Below, piece after piece: positions 27,644-35,453 of a stretch of 64,000 bases of DNA. Source of the DNA: Klebsiella pneumoniae (GTDB lineage Bacteria; Pseudomonadota; Gammaproteobacteria; Pseudomonadales; UBA5518); the NCBI GenBank assembly GCA_945862145.1, contig CAMAXE010000006.1, positions 1 to 64,000 of the forward strand, given 5' to 3'. Under the pieces are notes generated by a model. That model was not told where the DNA came from, searched no databases, and worked only from the letters and a program-made list of their open reading frames with translations. Positions within the stretch are counted from its first letter, which is position 1. Every line of letters begins with the position of its first letter. A program made the position numbers and the translations under genes.

Positions 27644-28986
27644 GGGCGTTGCGCCGCCTGGCACTGGTGGCGATTGCGGGCGCGGCGCTCGCGCAGGGCA
27701 GTGTTGGCCTTGCTGCCGAGCGCACCGAAGCGTGGGTTCCCGAGCCGATGCCGCCGGGTTTCCGGGTGGAGCCTTCGCCCATGGACGGCCCGGTTTTCGG
27801 CAACGCGGAGGGCCACACGCTTTACCGCTGGCCCTTCCGTGGGATGCGCAATGGCGTGACCGGCGATGCGCGCGGCGAGTCGGCTTGCACCGGCGTGAAA
27901 TACACCGAAAGCGCCGGCCTCATGAGCCCCTACCCGGGTGGCTTGGTGTTGCCGGAACTCGACACCCGCCCCGCCTGCACCGATGTATGGCCGCCGGAGC
28001 TTGCACCCGCCGGAGCCGAACCCATTGGCAACTGGAGCGTCATCACGCGCAAGGACGGTCGCCAGCAGTGGGCCTACGACGGCGCGGCGCTCTACACCTC
28101 GGTGCTCGACCGCAGGCCCGGCGATGTGCTGGGCGGCGACAAGCCTGAGCAGGGCTTCGATTCGCCTGCCGTGCGTGAACCCATCGCGCCCGAGCCCGAT
28201 CTGCCGCCCGGGTTCATGGTCAACACCACGCTGCGCGGGCGGATGCTGCTCACCGAGCGCGGCTTCACCGTGTATACCTCGGATGCCGACCGCGGTGGCC
28301 GTTCGCGCTGCATCGGTGCCTGCGCGCAGGAATGGCAGCCGCTTGCGGCGCCCGCATCCGGACGCGCCCGCGGTGACTGGCGTATCGTCGATCGCACAGA
28401 CGGCGAGCGGCAGTGGGTTTTCCGCGGCCGCCCCCTCTATCGCCATCTCGCCGACACACAGGCGCGCAGTCTCGAGGGCACGGACGTGCCCGGCTGGAAC
28501 GCCGTCTACGTGCGCGAGGTGCCGCAGCCGCGTGAGTTCACCGTCCAGCAGACGCCTGCGGGCGTGGTGCTGGCAGATGCGCAGGGCAAGACCATCTATA
28601 CCTACACCTGTGGCGATGACGCGCCGGACCAGCTCGGCTGCGACCACCCCAGCCAGACCCAGGTCTATCGCATGGCGCTCTGCGGTGGCGGCAGTGCGGA
28701 GCGTTGCCTGAAGAACTTTCCCTACGTGCTTGCTACCGGCAAGTCCCGCTCTGGCGGGCCGCTGTGGAGCGTGGTCGAGATAGACCCCCGCAGCGGCGAT
28801 TTCGCCGGGCCAGGCGCGCCGGGGGCGTTGCGGGTGTGGGCCTTCCGTGACCGTCCTGTCTATACCTTCGCCGGCGATCCCGGGCCGGGCGATACCAACG
28901 CCGAGTCTCTTGGCGAATTCCAGTCCGAGCGCACCGGCTACAAGGCCTTCTGGTTGCGCACCGACGTTGCCCGCGTGGAGTTCTGA
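27640..28986 (+). CDS. Exported three-module PF03640-like (Yx[FWY]xxD) protein, copy 1
   Basis: 448 residues, GTG start overlapping the DUF1552 stop (GTGA), signal peptide RRLALVAIAGAALAQG. Three repeats of the secreted repeat PF03640/COG4315: module 1 with HTLYRWPF and CTDVWPP, module 2 with FTVYTSDAD and CIGACAQEWQPL, module 3 with KTIYTYTCGDDA and LCGGG...C..NFPYV. Each module has a Cys pair and an aromatic cluster; in single-module relatives the function is unknown, though the Cys/Trp arrangement may hold a metal or redox group. The partner gene starts four bases later. A close paralogue follows at 30172. Confidence 0.8.
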   Translation: MRALRRLALVAIAGAALAQGSVGLAAERTEAWVPEPMPPGFRVEPSPMDGPVFGNAEGHTLYRWPFRGMRNGVTGDARGESACTGVKYTESAGLMSPYPGGLVLPELDTRPACTDVWPPELAPAGAEPIGNWSVITRKDGRQQWAYDGAALYTSVLDRRPGDVLGGDKPEQGFDSPAVREPIAPEPDLPPGFMVNTTLRGRMLLTERGFTVYTSDADRGGRSRCIGACAQEWQPLAAPASGRARGDWRIVDRTDGERQWVFRGRPLYRHLADTQARSLEGTDVPGWNAVYVREVPQPREFTVQQTPAGVVLADAQGKTIYTYTCGDDAPDQLGCDHPSQTQVYRMALCGGGSAERCLKNFPYVLATGKSRSGGPLWSVVEIDPRSGDFAGPGAPGALRVWAFRDRPVYTFAGDPGPGDTNAESLGEFQSERTGYKAFWLRTDVARVEF

Positions 28987-28990
28987 TCCC

Positions 28991-30175
28991 GTGAAACATC
29001 CTCCCCCGCCCCGCCTCCTGCCGATGTTCGGCCTGTTGCTCGCAGGCTTTGCACAGGCTGACAGCCCCGACCGGCCAACGGGCGGCAGCATTGCCTACGT
29101 CCTCACCAACATGAGCTGGGCGATGCAGTCCACGTCCAGTGCAGCGGAGTGCCCCAAGGGGCTGAACGAGGGCACGCGCGAGCAGTTCAAGCAACTGTTC
29201 CCCGACAACGGCACCAAGCGCAGCCTCGAGAGCACACAACTGCGCCGTGAGATCGACGGATTCCACCCGACTACCGCAGCCGAGCCCTTCGTCTATCGCG
29301 AGGGGGAGGGTCCGGTGGCGCCGGGCCTGGATCTCGACGGCATCGCGAGCCCCGAGGATTTCCGCAGCCCCGACGGGCACGGCGGCATCGACAACCAGAT
29401 GCACCGCGTGCTCGGCTGCACGGCCAACTACCGCGGGCCCGACGGCCCGATCCGTTTCTTCGAAGACGAGATGGTGCTGCGCGAGAACTACAACCGCGTG
29501 CTGGTGCAGATCAGCGGTGTCGACAGCCTGAAGGACGACGACGCGGTTGAGGTGCGCATCTTCCGGGGCCGTGACAAGGTGCTGGTGGATGCGGGCGGGC
29601 TGAAGGCCGTACCGGGCGGTACGCAGCGCGTGGATCTGCGCCGGGGCGCCAATTACATCCGCGAGACGCATGGGCGCATTTCCGGCGGCGTGTTACGCAC
29701 GGAGCCGGTGGATCTTCTCTACCCATGGGACGTTTTCTATTTCCCGTCGGATCAATACATGTACAAGGCGCGTCTCGAATTGGCACTCGCGCCCACCGCG
29801 GCCACCGGGTTGATCGGTGGCTACGTCGACATCGAGACGTGGTACCTCCACATGATCAGGAACTGGAGCGCGCACTACCAGAGTTACGGCAACTCGTCGG
29901 CCCCCTCGATCTACAAGGCGATGCGACGCCTTGCCGATGCCGAGCCGGATCCGCAAACGGGTCGCAACCGCGCCATCTCGGGCGCGCTTGCTACAGTTTT
30001 CACGCAGGTGAATATCATCGAGTCGGATCCGGCCGAGTACGCCGAGGCACTCACGCGCCGCCGTATCGCCGCGCCTTACCGCGGGATGCCCGCCGAGCGG
30101 GATCCCGCCGAGGAGCAGTTCGAACTGCTGCCCGCCATGCCAGCGGTTGCGGCGGCAAACGGCGGGTCCAGATGA
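28991..30175 (+). CDS. Exported protein of unknown family, copy 1
   Basis: 394 residues starting GTG at 28991, with a short N-terminal hydrophobic segment (LLPMFGLLLAGFAQA) fitting a signal peptide. Not recognised. Conserved between this and the copy at 31503: AECPKGLNEG, LRREIDGFHP, ANYRGPDGPIRFFEDEM, VDLLYPWDVFYFPSDQYM and SSAPSIYKAMRRLAD. The body looks beta-rich with acidic loops (PGLDLDGI, DGHGGIDNQ) that might bind calcium. Two Cys are conserved in both copies (AEC, LGC). Its stop overlaps the next start by ATGA, so it is translated as a unit with both neighbours. Confidence 0.75.
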   Translation: MKHPPPPRLLPMFGLLLAGFAQADSPDRPTGGSIAYVLTNMSWAMQSTSSAAECPKGLNEGTREQFKQLFPDNGTKRSLESTQLRREIDGFHPTTAAEPFVYREGEGPVAPGLDLDGIASPEDFRSPDGHGGIDNQMHRVLGCTANYRGPDGPIRFFEDEMVLRENYNRVLVQISGVDSLKDDDAVEVRIFRGRDKVLVDAGGLKAVPGGTQRVDLRRGANYIRETHGRISGGVLRTEPVDLLYPWDVFYFPSDQYMYKARLELALAPTAATGLIGGYVDIETWYLHMIRNWSAHYQSYGNSSAPSIYKAMRRLADAEPDPQTGRNRAISGALATVFTQVNIIESDPAEYAEALTRRRIAAPYRGMPAERDPAEEQFELLPAMPAVAAANGGSR

Positions 30176-31503
30176 TGCGTACTTCATTCGCCATCCTGGC
30201 TTTGGTGTTCGCCGGCACGGGCGTTGCGGCTGCAGGTTCCGGCAAGGAAGCCTGGATTCCCGAACCCATGCCGCGGGGCTTTGGCATCGAGCGCACGGTA
30301 ATCGACGGCCCGGTATTCGCCGACGCTAAGGGCCACACGCTCTACCGCTGGCCCTTCAAGGTGATGCGTAACGGCATCACGGGTGACTCGCGCGGCGAGT
30401 CGAACTGCGGCTCCGAACCCGCGCGTCTCAGCGGTGGATTGATGAGCCCTTATCCGCCCGGCCTCCTGATGCCGGAACCCGACACCCGGCCCGCTTGCAC
30501 CGATGTGTGGCCACCCGCGCTAGCCGCCGACGGAGCAAAGGACGTGGGTCGCTGGAGCATCATCACGCGCAAGGATGGACGCAGGCAGTGGGCGCTTGAT
30601 GGTGCAGCGCTCTACACCTCGGTGCTGGACCGGCGCCCCGGAGACGTGATCGGGGGTTACACGGGCAACGGGCGTTTCGATTATCCCGTACTGCGTCAGC
30701 CCGTGGGGCCCGTTGCGGATCTGCCACCAGGCTTCACGGTCACCAGCACCCGCCATGGCCGCGTGCTGCGTACGGAGCGCGGATTCTCGGTCTATGTCCG
30801 CGAGGGTTGGCGCAGTGCCGGTGATTGCGACGAAGCCTGCCTGCGCATCTGGCAGCCGCTGCAGGCCCCGGCCTCGGCACGCGCCCGTGGTGACTGGAAA
30901 CTCCTCACGCGCAGCACAGGCGAGTTGCAGTGGAGCTTTCGCCGGCAACCCCTGCTCCGCTATCTCCCCGATCCACGTCCAAGCGCGCAGGACGGCAGTG
31001 ATGAGCCCGGCTGGCATCTGGCCTACGTGCAGGAAGCGCCGCCGGTGCCCGCGGAGTTCACCGTGCAGGCCACTACCGGCGGTTTGGTGGTAGCCGATGT
31101 GCACGGTCGCACGATCTACACCTACGCCTGTAGCGATGATGCGCCCGACCAGTTGGGCTGTGACCACCCCACGCAACCACAGGTCTACCGTCTGGCGCTC
31201 TGCGGCGCCGGAAGCCCCGAGCGTTGCCAGCAGAACTTCCCCTACGTCCCGGCGGCAGGCGGCGCCAGCCCCAGCGGACTCTGGAGCGTCGTGACCATCA
31301 ATCCGCTCACCGGTCGGTTTGCGACCTCCGGCGAACCGGGCGCGCAGCGTGTATGGGCCTACCGTGACCGCCCCGTCTACACCTACGCTGGCGACGAACG
31401 CCCGGGCGACATCAACGCCGACCACTACGGCGAGTTCCGCGCCCAGCGACAGGGCTACAGCGCGATCTGGTTGCGCAACGACTTTGTGCGGGAGGAAGGC
31501 TGA
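30172..31503 (+). CDS. Exported three-module PF03640-like protein, copy 2
   Basis: 443 residues, signal peptide AILALVFAGTGVAAA. Clearly paralogous along its full length with 27640-28986: module 1 HTLYRWPF and CTDVWPP, module 2 FSVYVREGW and CDEACLRIWQPL, module 3 RTIYTYACSDDA and LCGAG...C..NFPYV. All Cys pairs are kept, so both copies appear under selection. ATG 30172 gives the ATGA overlap with the upstream stop; ATG 30175 is possible. It overlaps the following gene by one base. Confidence 0.8.
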   Translation: MMRTSFAILALVFAGTGVAAAGSGKEAWIPEPMPRGFGIERTVIDGPVFADAKGHTLYRWPFKVMRNGITGDSRGESNCGSEPARLSGGLMSPYPPGLLMPEPDTRPACTDVWPPALAADGAKDVGRWSIITRKDGRRQWALDGAALYTSVLDRRPGDVIGGYTGNGRFDYPVLRQPVGPVADLPPGFTVTSTRHGRVLRTERGFSVYVREGWRSAGDCDEACLRIWQPLQAPASARARGDWKLLTRSTGELQWSFRRQPLLRYLPDPRPSAQDGSDEPGWHLAYVQEAPPVPAEFTVQATTGGLVVADVHGRTIYTYACSDDAPDQLGCDHPTQPQVYRLALCGAGSPERCQQNFPYVPAAGGASPSGLWSVVTINPLTGRFATSGEPGAQRVWAYRDRPVYTYAGDERPGDINADHYGEFRAQRQGYSAIWLRNDFVREEG

Positions 31504-32684
31504 TGCACCAAAGGTCTCTGCTCCGGCGGGTGGCATTGCTGCTCGCCGCCCTGCCGTTATCCCTGCCCTGCGCTGCGGGCGCAGACGCACCGCCTGGCGG
31601 CACTATCGCCTACGTCATCACCAATATGTGGTGGGCGCTGCAAGCCACGCCAGAGGCCAAGGAATGCCCGCAAGGCATCAACGAAGGCAACCGCGAGCAA
31701 TTCAAGAAACTATTCCCCGACACGGGCGCGCCGCGCAACCTCGTCGACACGCAATTGCGTCGCGAGATAGACGGCTTCCATCCTACGAACTCGCCTGATC
31801 TTTTTCCTTTCTCGGAGGGGCAGGGGCCTGCCGCACCGGGCATGGACCTCGATGGCGTTGCGGGCCCCGAGGATTTCGCCAGCTCCGAGGGCGAAGCCGG
31901 CATCGACAACCAGATCCAGCGCGCCATCGGTTGCATCGCCAACTACCGCGGCCCTGACGGCCCCATCCGCTTCTTCGAAGACGAAATGGTGCTGCGCGAG
32001 AACTACAACCGGATGATCGTGGAACTCTCCGGCGTCGACAGCTGGGTCGATGACCCCGAGGTGCGTGTCCGTATCTCGCGCGGCCGCGACAATGTGCTGG
32101 TGGATGCCGGTGGCCTGAAAGCCCTGCCGGGCGGCACGCAGCGCATGGATCTGCGCTGGGGCGCTAATTACCTGCGCGAGCTGGAGGGCCGCATCGCCGG
32201 CGGCGTGCTGCTCACGGAGCCGGTGGATCTGCTCTACCCCTGGAATGTGTTTTATTTTCCGTCCGACCAGTACATGTTCGACGCGCGGCTGCGCCTTGCG
32301 CTCACGCCCACCACCGCCAAGGGCCTGATCGCCGGCTACGCGGACATCGAGACCTGGTACCTGCACATGGTCAAGAATTGGTCCACGCACCACCAGAGTT
32401 ATGGCCGCTCCTCGGCGCCCTCGATCTACAAGGCGATGCGCCGCTTGGCCGATGCGCAGCCCGATGCGAGCACCGGCGCCAACCGCGCGATCTCGGGCGC
32501 GCTCGAAGTGAACTTCACGCAGGTGCAATTGCTGCCGCCGGATCCGGCGGAGTTTGCCGATGCACTCGCGCGCCGCTACACGGGTGTTCCTTATCGCGGC
32601 ATGCCCGCGCCGCGCAGCGCCAGCGAGGAAAGCGATATCGTCACCGGCAAGGCCGCGGCGCCTGACGGTCTCGTATCCCGATAA
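31503..32684 (+). CDS. Exported protein of unknown family, copy 2
   Basis: 393 residues, signal peptide (LLRRVALLLAALPLSLPCAAG). Paralogue of 28991-30175, with the same blocks: AKECPQGINEG, LRREIDGFHP, ANYRGPDGPIRFFEDEM, LLYPWNVFYFPSDQYMF and the SSAPSIYKAMRRLAD block. The mature N-terminus GGTIAYVITNMWWALQ parallels GGSIAYVLTNMSWAMQ of copy 1. Starts one base inside the preceding stop (TGATG). The close match of two gene pairs in the same order shows one tandem two-gene duplication. Function unknown. Confidence 0.75.
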   Translation: MHQRSLLRRVALLLAALPLSLPCAAGADAPPGGTIAYVITNMWWALQATPEAKECPQGINEGNREQFKKLFPDTGAPRNLVDTQLRREIDGFHPTNSPDLFPFSEGQGPAAPGMDLDGVAGPEDFASSEGEAGIDNQIQRAIGCIANYRGPDGPIRFFEDEMVLRENYNRMIVELSGVDSWVDDPEVRVRISRGRDNVLVDAGGLKALPGGTQRMDLRWGANYLRELEGRIAGGVLLTEPVDLLYPWNVFYFPSDQYMFDARLRLALTPTTAKGLIAGYADIETWYLHMVKNWSTHHQSYGRSSAPSIYKAMRRLADAQPDASTGANRAISGALEVNFTQVQLLPPDPAEFADALARRYTGVPYRGMPAPRSASEESDIVTGKAAAPDGLVSR

Positions 32685-32698
32685 GCAAGGAGACTCAA

Positions 32699-33193
32699 AT
32701 GGAAAAGATCGTCGACGAACTTCTGGGGCAATTCGAACGCGGCGGGCTCTCGCGCCGGCAACTCGTGCAGACGCTCGCGCTCGGCATGACTGCAGTCGCA
32801 GCACCGTCGCTGCGTGCGGCGCCCGCGCGCAAGGGCTTCAAGGCCGTTGCCGTGAACCATATCTCTTTCGGCGTGAAGGATTATGCCCGCACGCGGGATT
32901 TCTACGCCGAACTCCTCGGGCTGCCGGTGAGCAGCGATGACGGCACGCAGTGTTTCCTGAAGATCGGTGAAGACAGCTTCCTGATGCCGCGCAAGACGCG
33001 CCAGCCCGACGGTTCCGCTTTCATCGACCACATGTGCTACACGATCGAGGACTGGGATCGCAAAGTCGTGGAAGACGAGCTTCGCGCGCGCGGATTCGAT
33101 CCCAAAGCCGACACCGACGAGAGCTTCCACATCAAGGATCCCGACGGTTTTGGCCTGCAGATCGGCAGCAGCAAATTGATGTACGTACCCTGA
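32699..33193 (+). CDS. Tat-exported VOC (glyoxalase-like) protein
   Basis: 164 residues: twin-arginine signal (GLSRRQLVQTLALGM) then one vicinal-oxygen-chelate domain beginning AVNHISFGVKDYARTRDFYAELLGL. Possible metal ligands are the first His (NHISF) and the mid-domain His (DHMCYT); the terminal position of the usual Glu is Gln in FGLQIGS, so metal use is uncertain. One domain implies a dimer. A VOC protein in the periplasm is uncommon. The ATG has an aaggaga site 14 bases after the previous stop; the cytochrome c' gene follows after 16 bases. Confidence 0.85.
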   Translation: MEKIVDELLGQFERGGLSRRQLVQTLALGMTAVAAPSLRAAPARKGFKAVAVNHISFGVKDYARTRDFYAELLGLPVSSDDGTQCFLKIGEDSFLMPRKTRQPDGSAFIDHMCYTIEDWDRKVVEDELRARGFDPKADTDESFHIKDPDGFGLQIGSSKLMYVP

Positions 33194-33209
33194 CACTGGA
33201 GTCACTCAC

Positions 33210-33662
33210 ATGAACCGCATCATTCGCGCGTTGGGCGCCTTGACGCTGGCCGCGCTGCCGCTGATATCCACCGTGGCGCGGGCAGACGATGAAGACACCA
33301 TCGCCTACCGCAAGCACATCATGCGCACGCTGGACGAGCAGACGGCTGCGCTGGGAATGATCCTCTCGGGTGCGATACCCGAGGACAATCTCGTCCTGCA
33401 CATGGATGCCATCGCCACCACGGCGAGCATGGCGCTCAGTTCCTTTGAGCCCAACGTGCCGGGTGGTGACGCCAAGCCGGAGGTCTGGAGCAATTGGGAG
33501 GACTTCGCCAAGCGCATGAACGATTTCGCCGTCAAGACCGCCAATATGGCCAAGGTCGCGCACGACGAGGACCCGCAGACGGCTGTCGAACTGGCGATCG
33601 AGGCGCTCGACTGCAAGGGCTGCCACAAGGTCTACAACAGCAAGCGGACGGACGACGAGTAA
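33210..33662 (+). CDS. Cytochrome c' (class II c-type cytochrome)
   Basis: 150 residues with a signal peptide (LGALTLAALPLISTVARA) and a four-helix bundle whose last helix carries CKGCH at 135-139, the class II C-terminal haem position. The mature protein is about 125 residues, normal for the family. It acts in the periplasm in electron transfer or NO/O2 binding. It sits between the Tat VOC protein and the triheme cytochrome, and is probably an electron carrier of this gene set. Confidence 0.85.
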   Translation: MNRIIRALGALTLAALPLISTVARADDEDTIAYRKHIMRTLDEQTAALGMILSGAIPEDNLVLHMDAIATTASMALSSFEPNVPGGDAKPEVWSNWEDFAKRMNDFAVKTANMAKVAHDEDPQTAVELAIEALDCKGCHKVYNSKRTDDE

Positions 33663-33690
33663 TCGGCGTTCGGTGGTGCGGGTAGGGCGC

Positions 33691-34917
33691 ATGCGCGCGG
33701 TCCTGCTGCTTGCGCTTCTTGCGCTGCTTGCGCTCCCGGGTGCGCAGGGCCACGCCGCCGATTCCGATTCCGACTCTGCCGCCGCGGCGGAGCGCGGACG
33801 CTACGTGGCCGTCACGGCTAACTGCGTGAGTTGCCACACGCGTGCAGGCGGCGAGCCCTTCGCCGGTGGGCTCGCCTTGCAGACTCCGCTCGGCACGCTT
33901 CACACCACCAACATCACACCCGACGCCGACACCGGTATCGGGCGCTGGAGCCTCGGGGATTTCCGGCGGGCCATGCGCCGGGGCATCGCCGCCGACGGCT
34001 CCTACCTGTTTCCGGCTTTCCCCTACACCGCCTACACGCGCATGAGCGATGCCGAGATCGCCGATCTCTACGCGTATCTGCGCAGGCTTGCGCCGGTTCG
34101 CTACATGCCTCCGGAAAACGACGCGCTATTGGGTGTGCGCTGGCCGATGATGGCGTGGAATGCACTTTTTCTGCAGGAAGGGCCCTATCAACCGGATCCC
34201 GCGCAGACACCCGAGTGGAACCGTGGCGCGTATCTGGTACAGGGCCCCGGGCACTGTGGCGCCTGCCACACGCCGCGCAACCTGCTGCTCGCCGAGGACG
34301 ACACGCGCGCGCTGCAGGGTGGTGTGGTGACGGGCGAGGTGGCGCCAGGCCTGCAGCGAGCGTGGTTCGCCGTGAACCTGCGCAACGTGAAACACGGCCT
34401 CGCCACGTGGACACCGAAGGATGTGGGCATGTATTTCGCCAAGGGCTACAGCATGCGCGGCGCGAGCTTCGGGCCCATGAACGAGGTGATCACCAACAGC
34501 CTCTCGCAGCTCCGCCCGGAGGACCAGCGGGCCATCGCGACCTACCTCAGGAGTCTCGAAGGTGCCGAGTACGCCGGCCCCGTGGTGTCAGCCGCCGAAG
34601 CCGATGCAGGTGCCGGGATCTACAAGGAACACTGCGCCGAATGCCACCAGGCCAATGGCCGTGGCAATTTCCTCAAAGCGCCTGCACTTGCAGGCAACGC
34701 GGTGGTGCAGGGCGAAAGCCCCGCCTCGCTGATCAACCTGATACTGCACGGCCCTGCGCTGGCCGAGAGCCTGCGCTACGGCGCCTGGGAAGAGATGCCG
34801 GCCTTCGGCAAGAAGCTCAGCGACGATCAGGCAGCAGCGCTAGCTAATTATCTGCGCGGAAGCTGGGGCAACCGCGCGGCACCTGTCACGGCGGAGCAGG
34901 TGGCGGCGCAGCGCTGA
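33691..34917 (+). CDS. Periplasmic triheme cytochrome c
   Basis: 408 residues. Signal peptide MRAVLLLALLALLALPGAQG; three haem sites CVSCH (45-49), CGACH (about 188) and CAECH (about 315), each in a class I cytochrome domain with a downstream Met in contexts such as MPPEN and EEMPAFGKKL. The arrangement matches the cytochrome subunit of gluconate, alcohol and aldehyde dehydrogenase complexes that passes electrons to ubiquinone or an oxidase. No matching flavoprotein or PQQ dehydrogenase is adjacent, so the partner may be one of the unknown exported proteins here. ATG 33691 is preferred; an in-frame GTG lies at 33673. Confidence 0.9.
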   Translation: MRAVLLLALLALLALPGAQGHAADSDSDSAAAAERGRYVAVTANCVSCHTRAGGEPFAGGLALQTPLGTLHTTNITPDADTGIGRWSLGDFRRAMRRGIAADGSYLFPAFPYTAYTRMSDAEIADLYAYLRRLAPVRYMPPENDALLGVRWPMMAWNALFLQEGPYQPDPAQTPEWNRGAYLVQGPGHCGACHTPRNLLLAEDDTRALQGGVVTGEVAPGLQRAWFAVNLRNVKHGLATWTPKDVGMYFAKGYSMRGASFGPMNEVITNSLSQLRPEDQRAIATYLRSLEGAEYAGPVVSAAEADAGAGIYKEHCAECHQANGRGNFLKAPALAGNAVVQGESPASLINLILHGPALAESLRYGAWEEMPAFGKKLSDDQAAALANYLRGSWGNRAAPVTAEQVAAQR

Positions 34918-34927
34918 GGAGCAGCCC

Positions 34928-35227
34928 TCAGGCTTTCGGACTCCACGAATCGCAGTGCGCCGCCGCGTCAACTGACCCACTCATGATCTGGCAATCGCCG
35001 CAGGCGGGTCTGGCGCTATCTGCCGTAAAAAACCCACAGCTGAGACAAGACTGCGCCGGATCAGCGGCCACCGGCACATAGTTCATCGAAACCCGCAGCG
35101 CCTCCGATGCGGGATCCGCACAGCTGTCGGCCGCGCGGGCCAGTGGAATCAGTTGCGGCGCGAGTGCTGCCGCGGCTGCCAGCCGCGCGGCATGCCTGAT
35201 AAACGATCGGCGGCGCAGTGCGGTCAT
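34928..35227 (-). CDS. High-potential iron-sulfur protein (HiPIP)
   Basis: 99 residues. A twin-arginine-like signal (RRRSFIRHAARLAAAAALAP) precedes a short mature domain with 4Fe-4S ligands C61, C64, C79 and C92 (CLSCGFF, CGDCQ, HCDSW). HiPIPs are soluble periplasmic electron carriers exported folded by Tat. An extra Cys (C76) lies beside C79, and C36 near the mature N-terminus. It is convergent with the triheme cytochrome gene 10 bases away, so it is separately transcribed but probably part of the same electron route. Confidence 0.88.
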   Translation of the reverse strand: MTALRRRSFIRHAARLAAAAALAPQLIPLARAADSCADPASEALRVSMNYVPVAADPAQSCLSCGFFTADSARPACGDCQIMSGSVDAAAHCDSWSPKA

Positions 35228-35360
35228 GGTCGTATCCCTGGAAACTGTCGGCGGGTGAGGCTAATCAATCGGGTCGGGTGTGGGCAAGCGGCCGCGCCAT
35301 CCACGAGGCCGATTCATGGGCCTGCGGCTGGCAGCGGCTGTGTCCCGTGCGATGACGTCT

Positions 35361-35392
35361 GACAGCTGGCGGCAGTGACAGCTGGCGGCAGT
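35361..35392. repeat. Tandem 16-bp repeat, two copies
   Basis: The 16-mer gacagctggcggcagt occurs twice without a gap in the 226-base divergent gap between the HiPIP gene and the beta-propeller gene. It may be a regulator site or a simple slippage product. Confidence 0.7.
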
Positions 35393-35453
35393 TGCGGCGG
35401 CCATCGCCCGGGTCCAGAATCAGTCACATCAGATTACATAGGTGTTGACTGCT

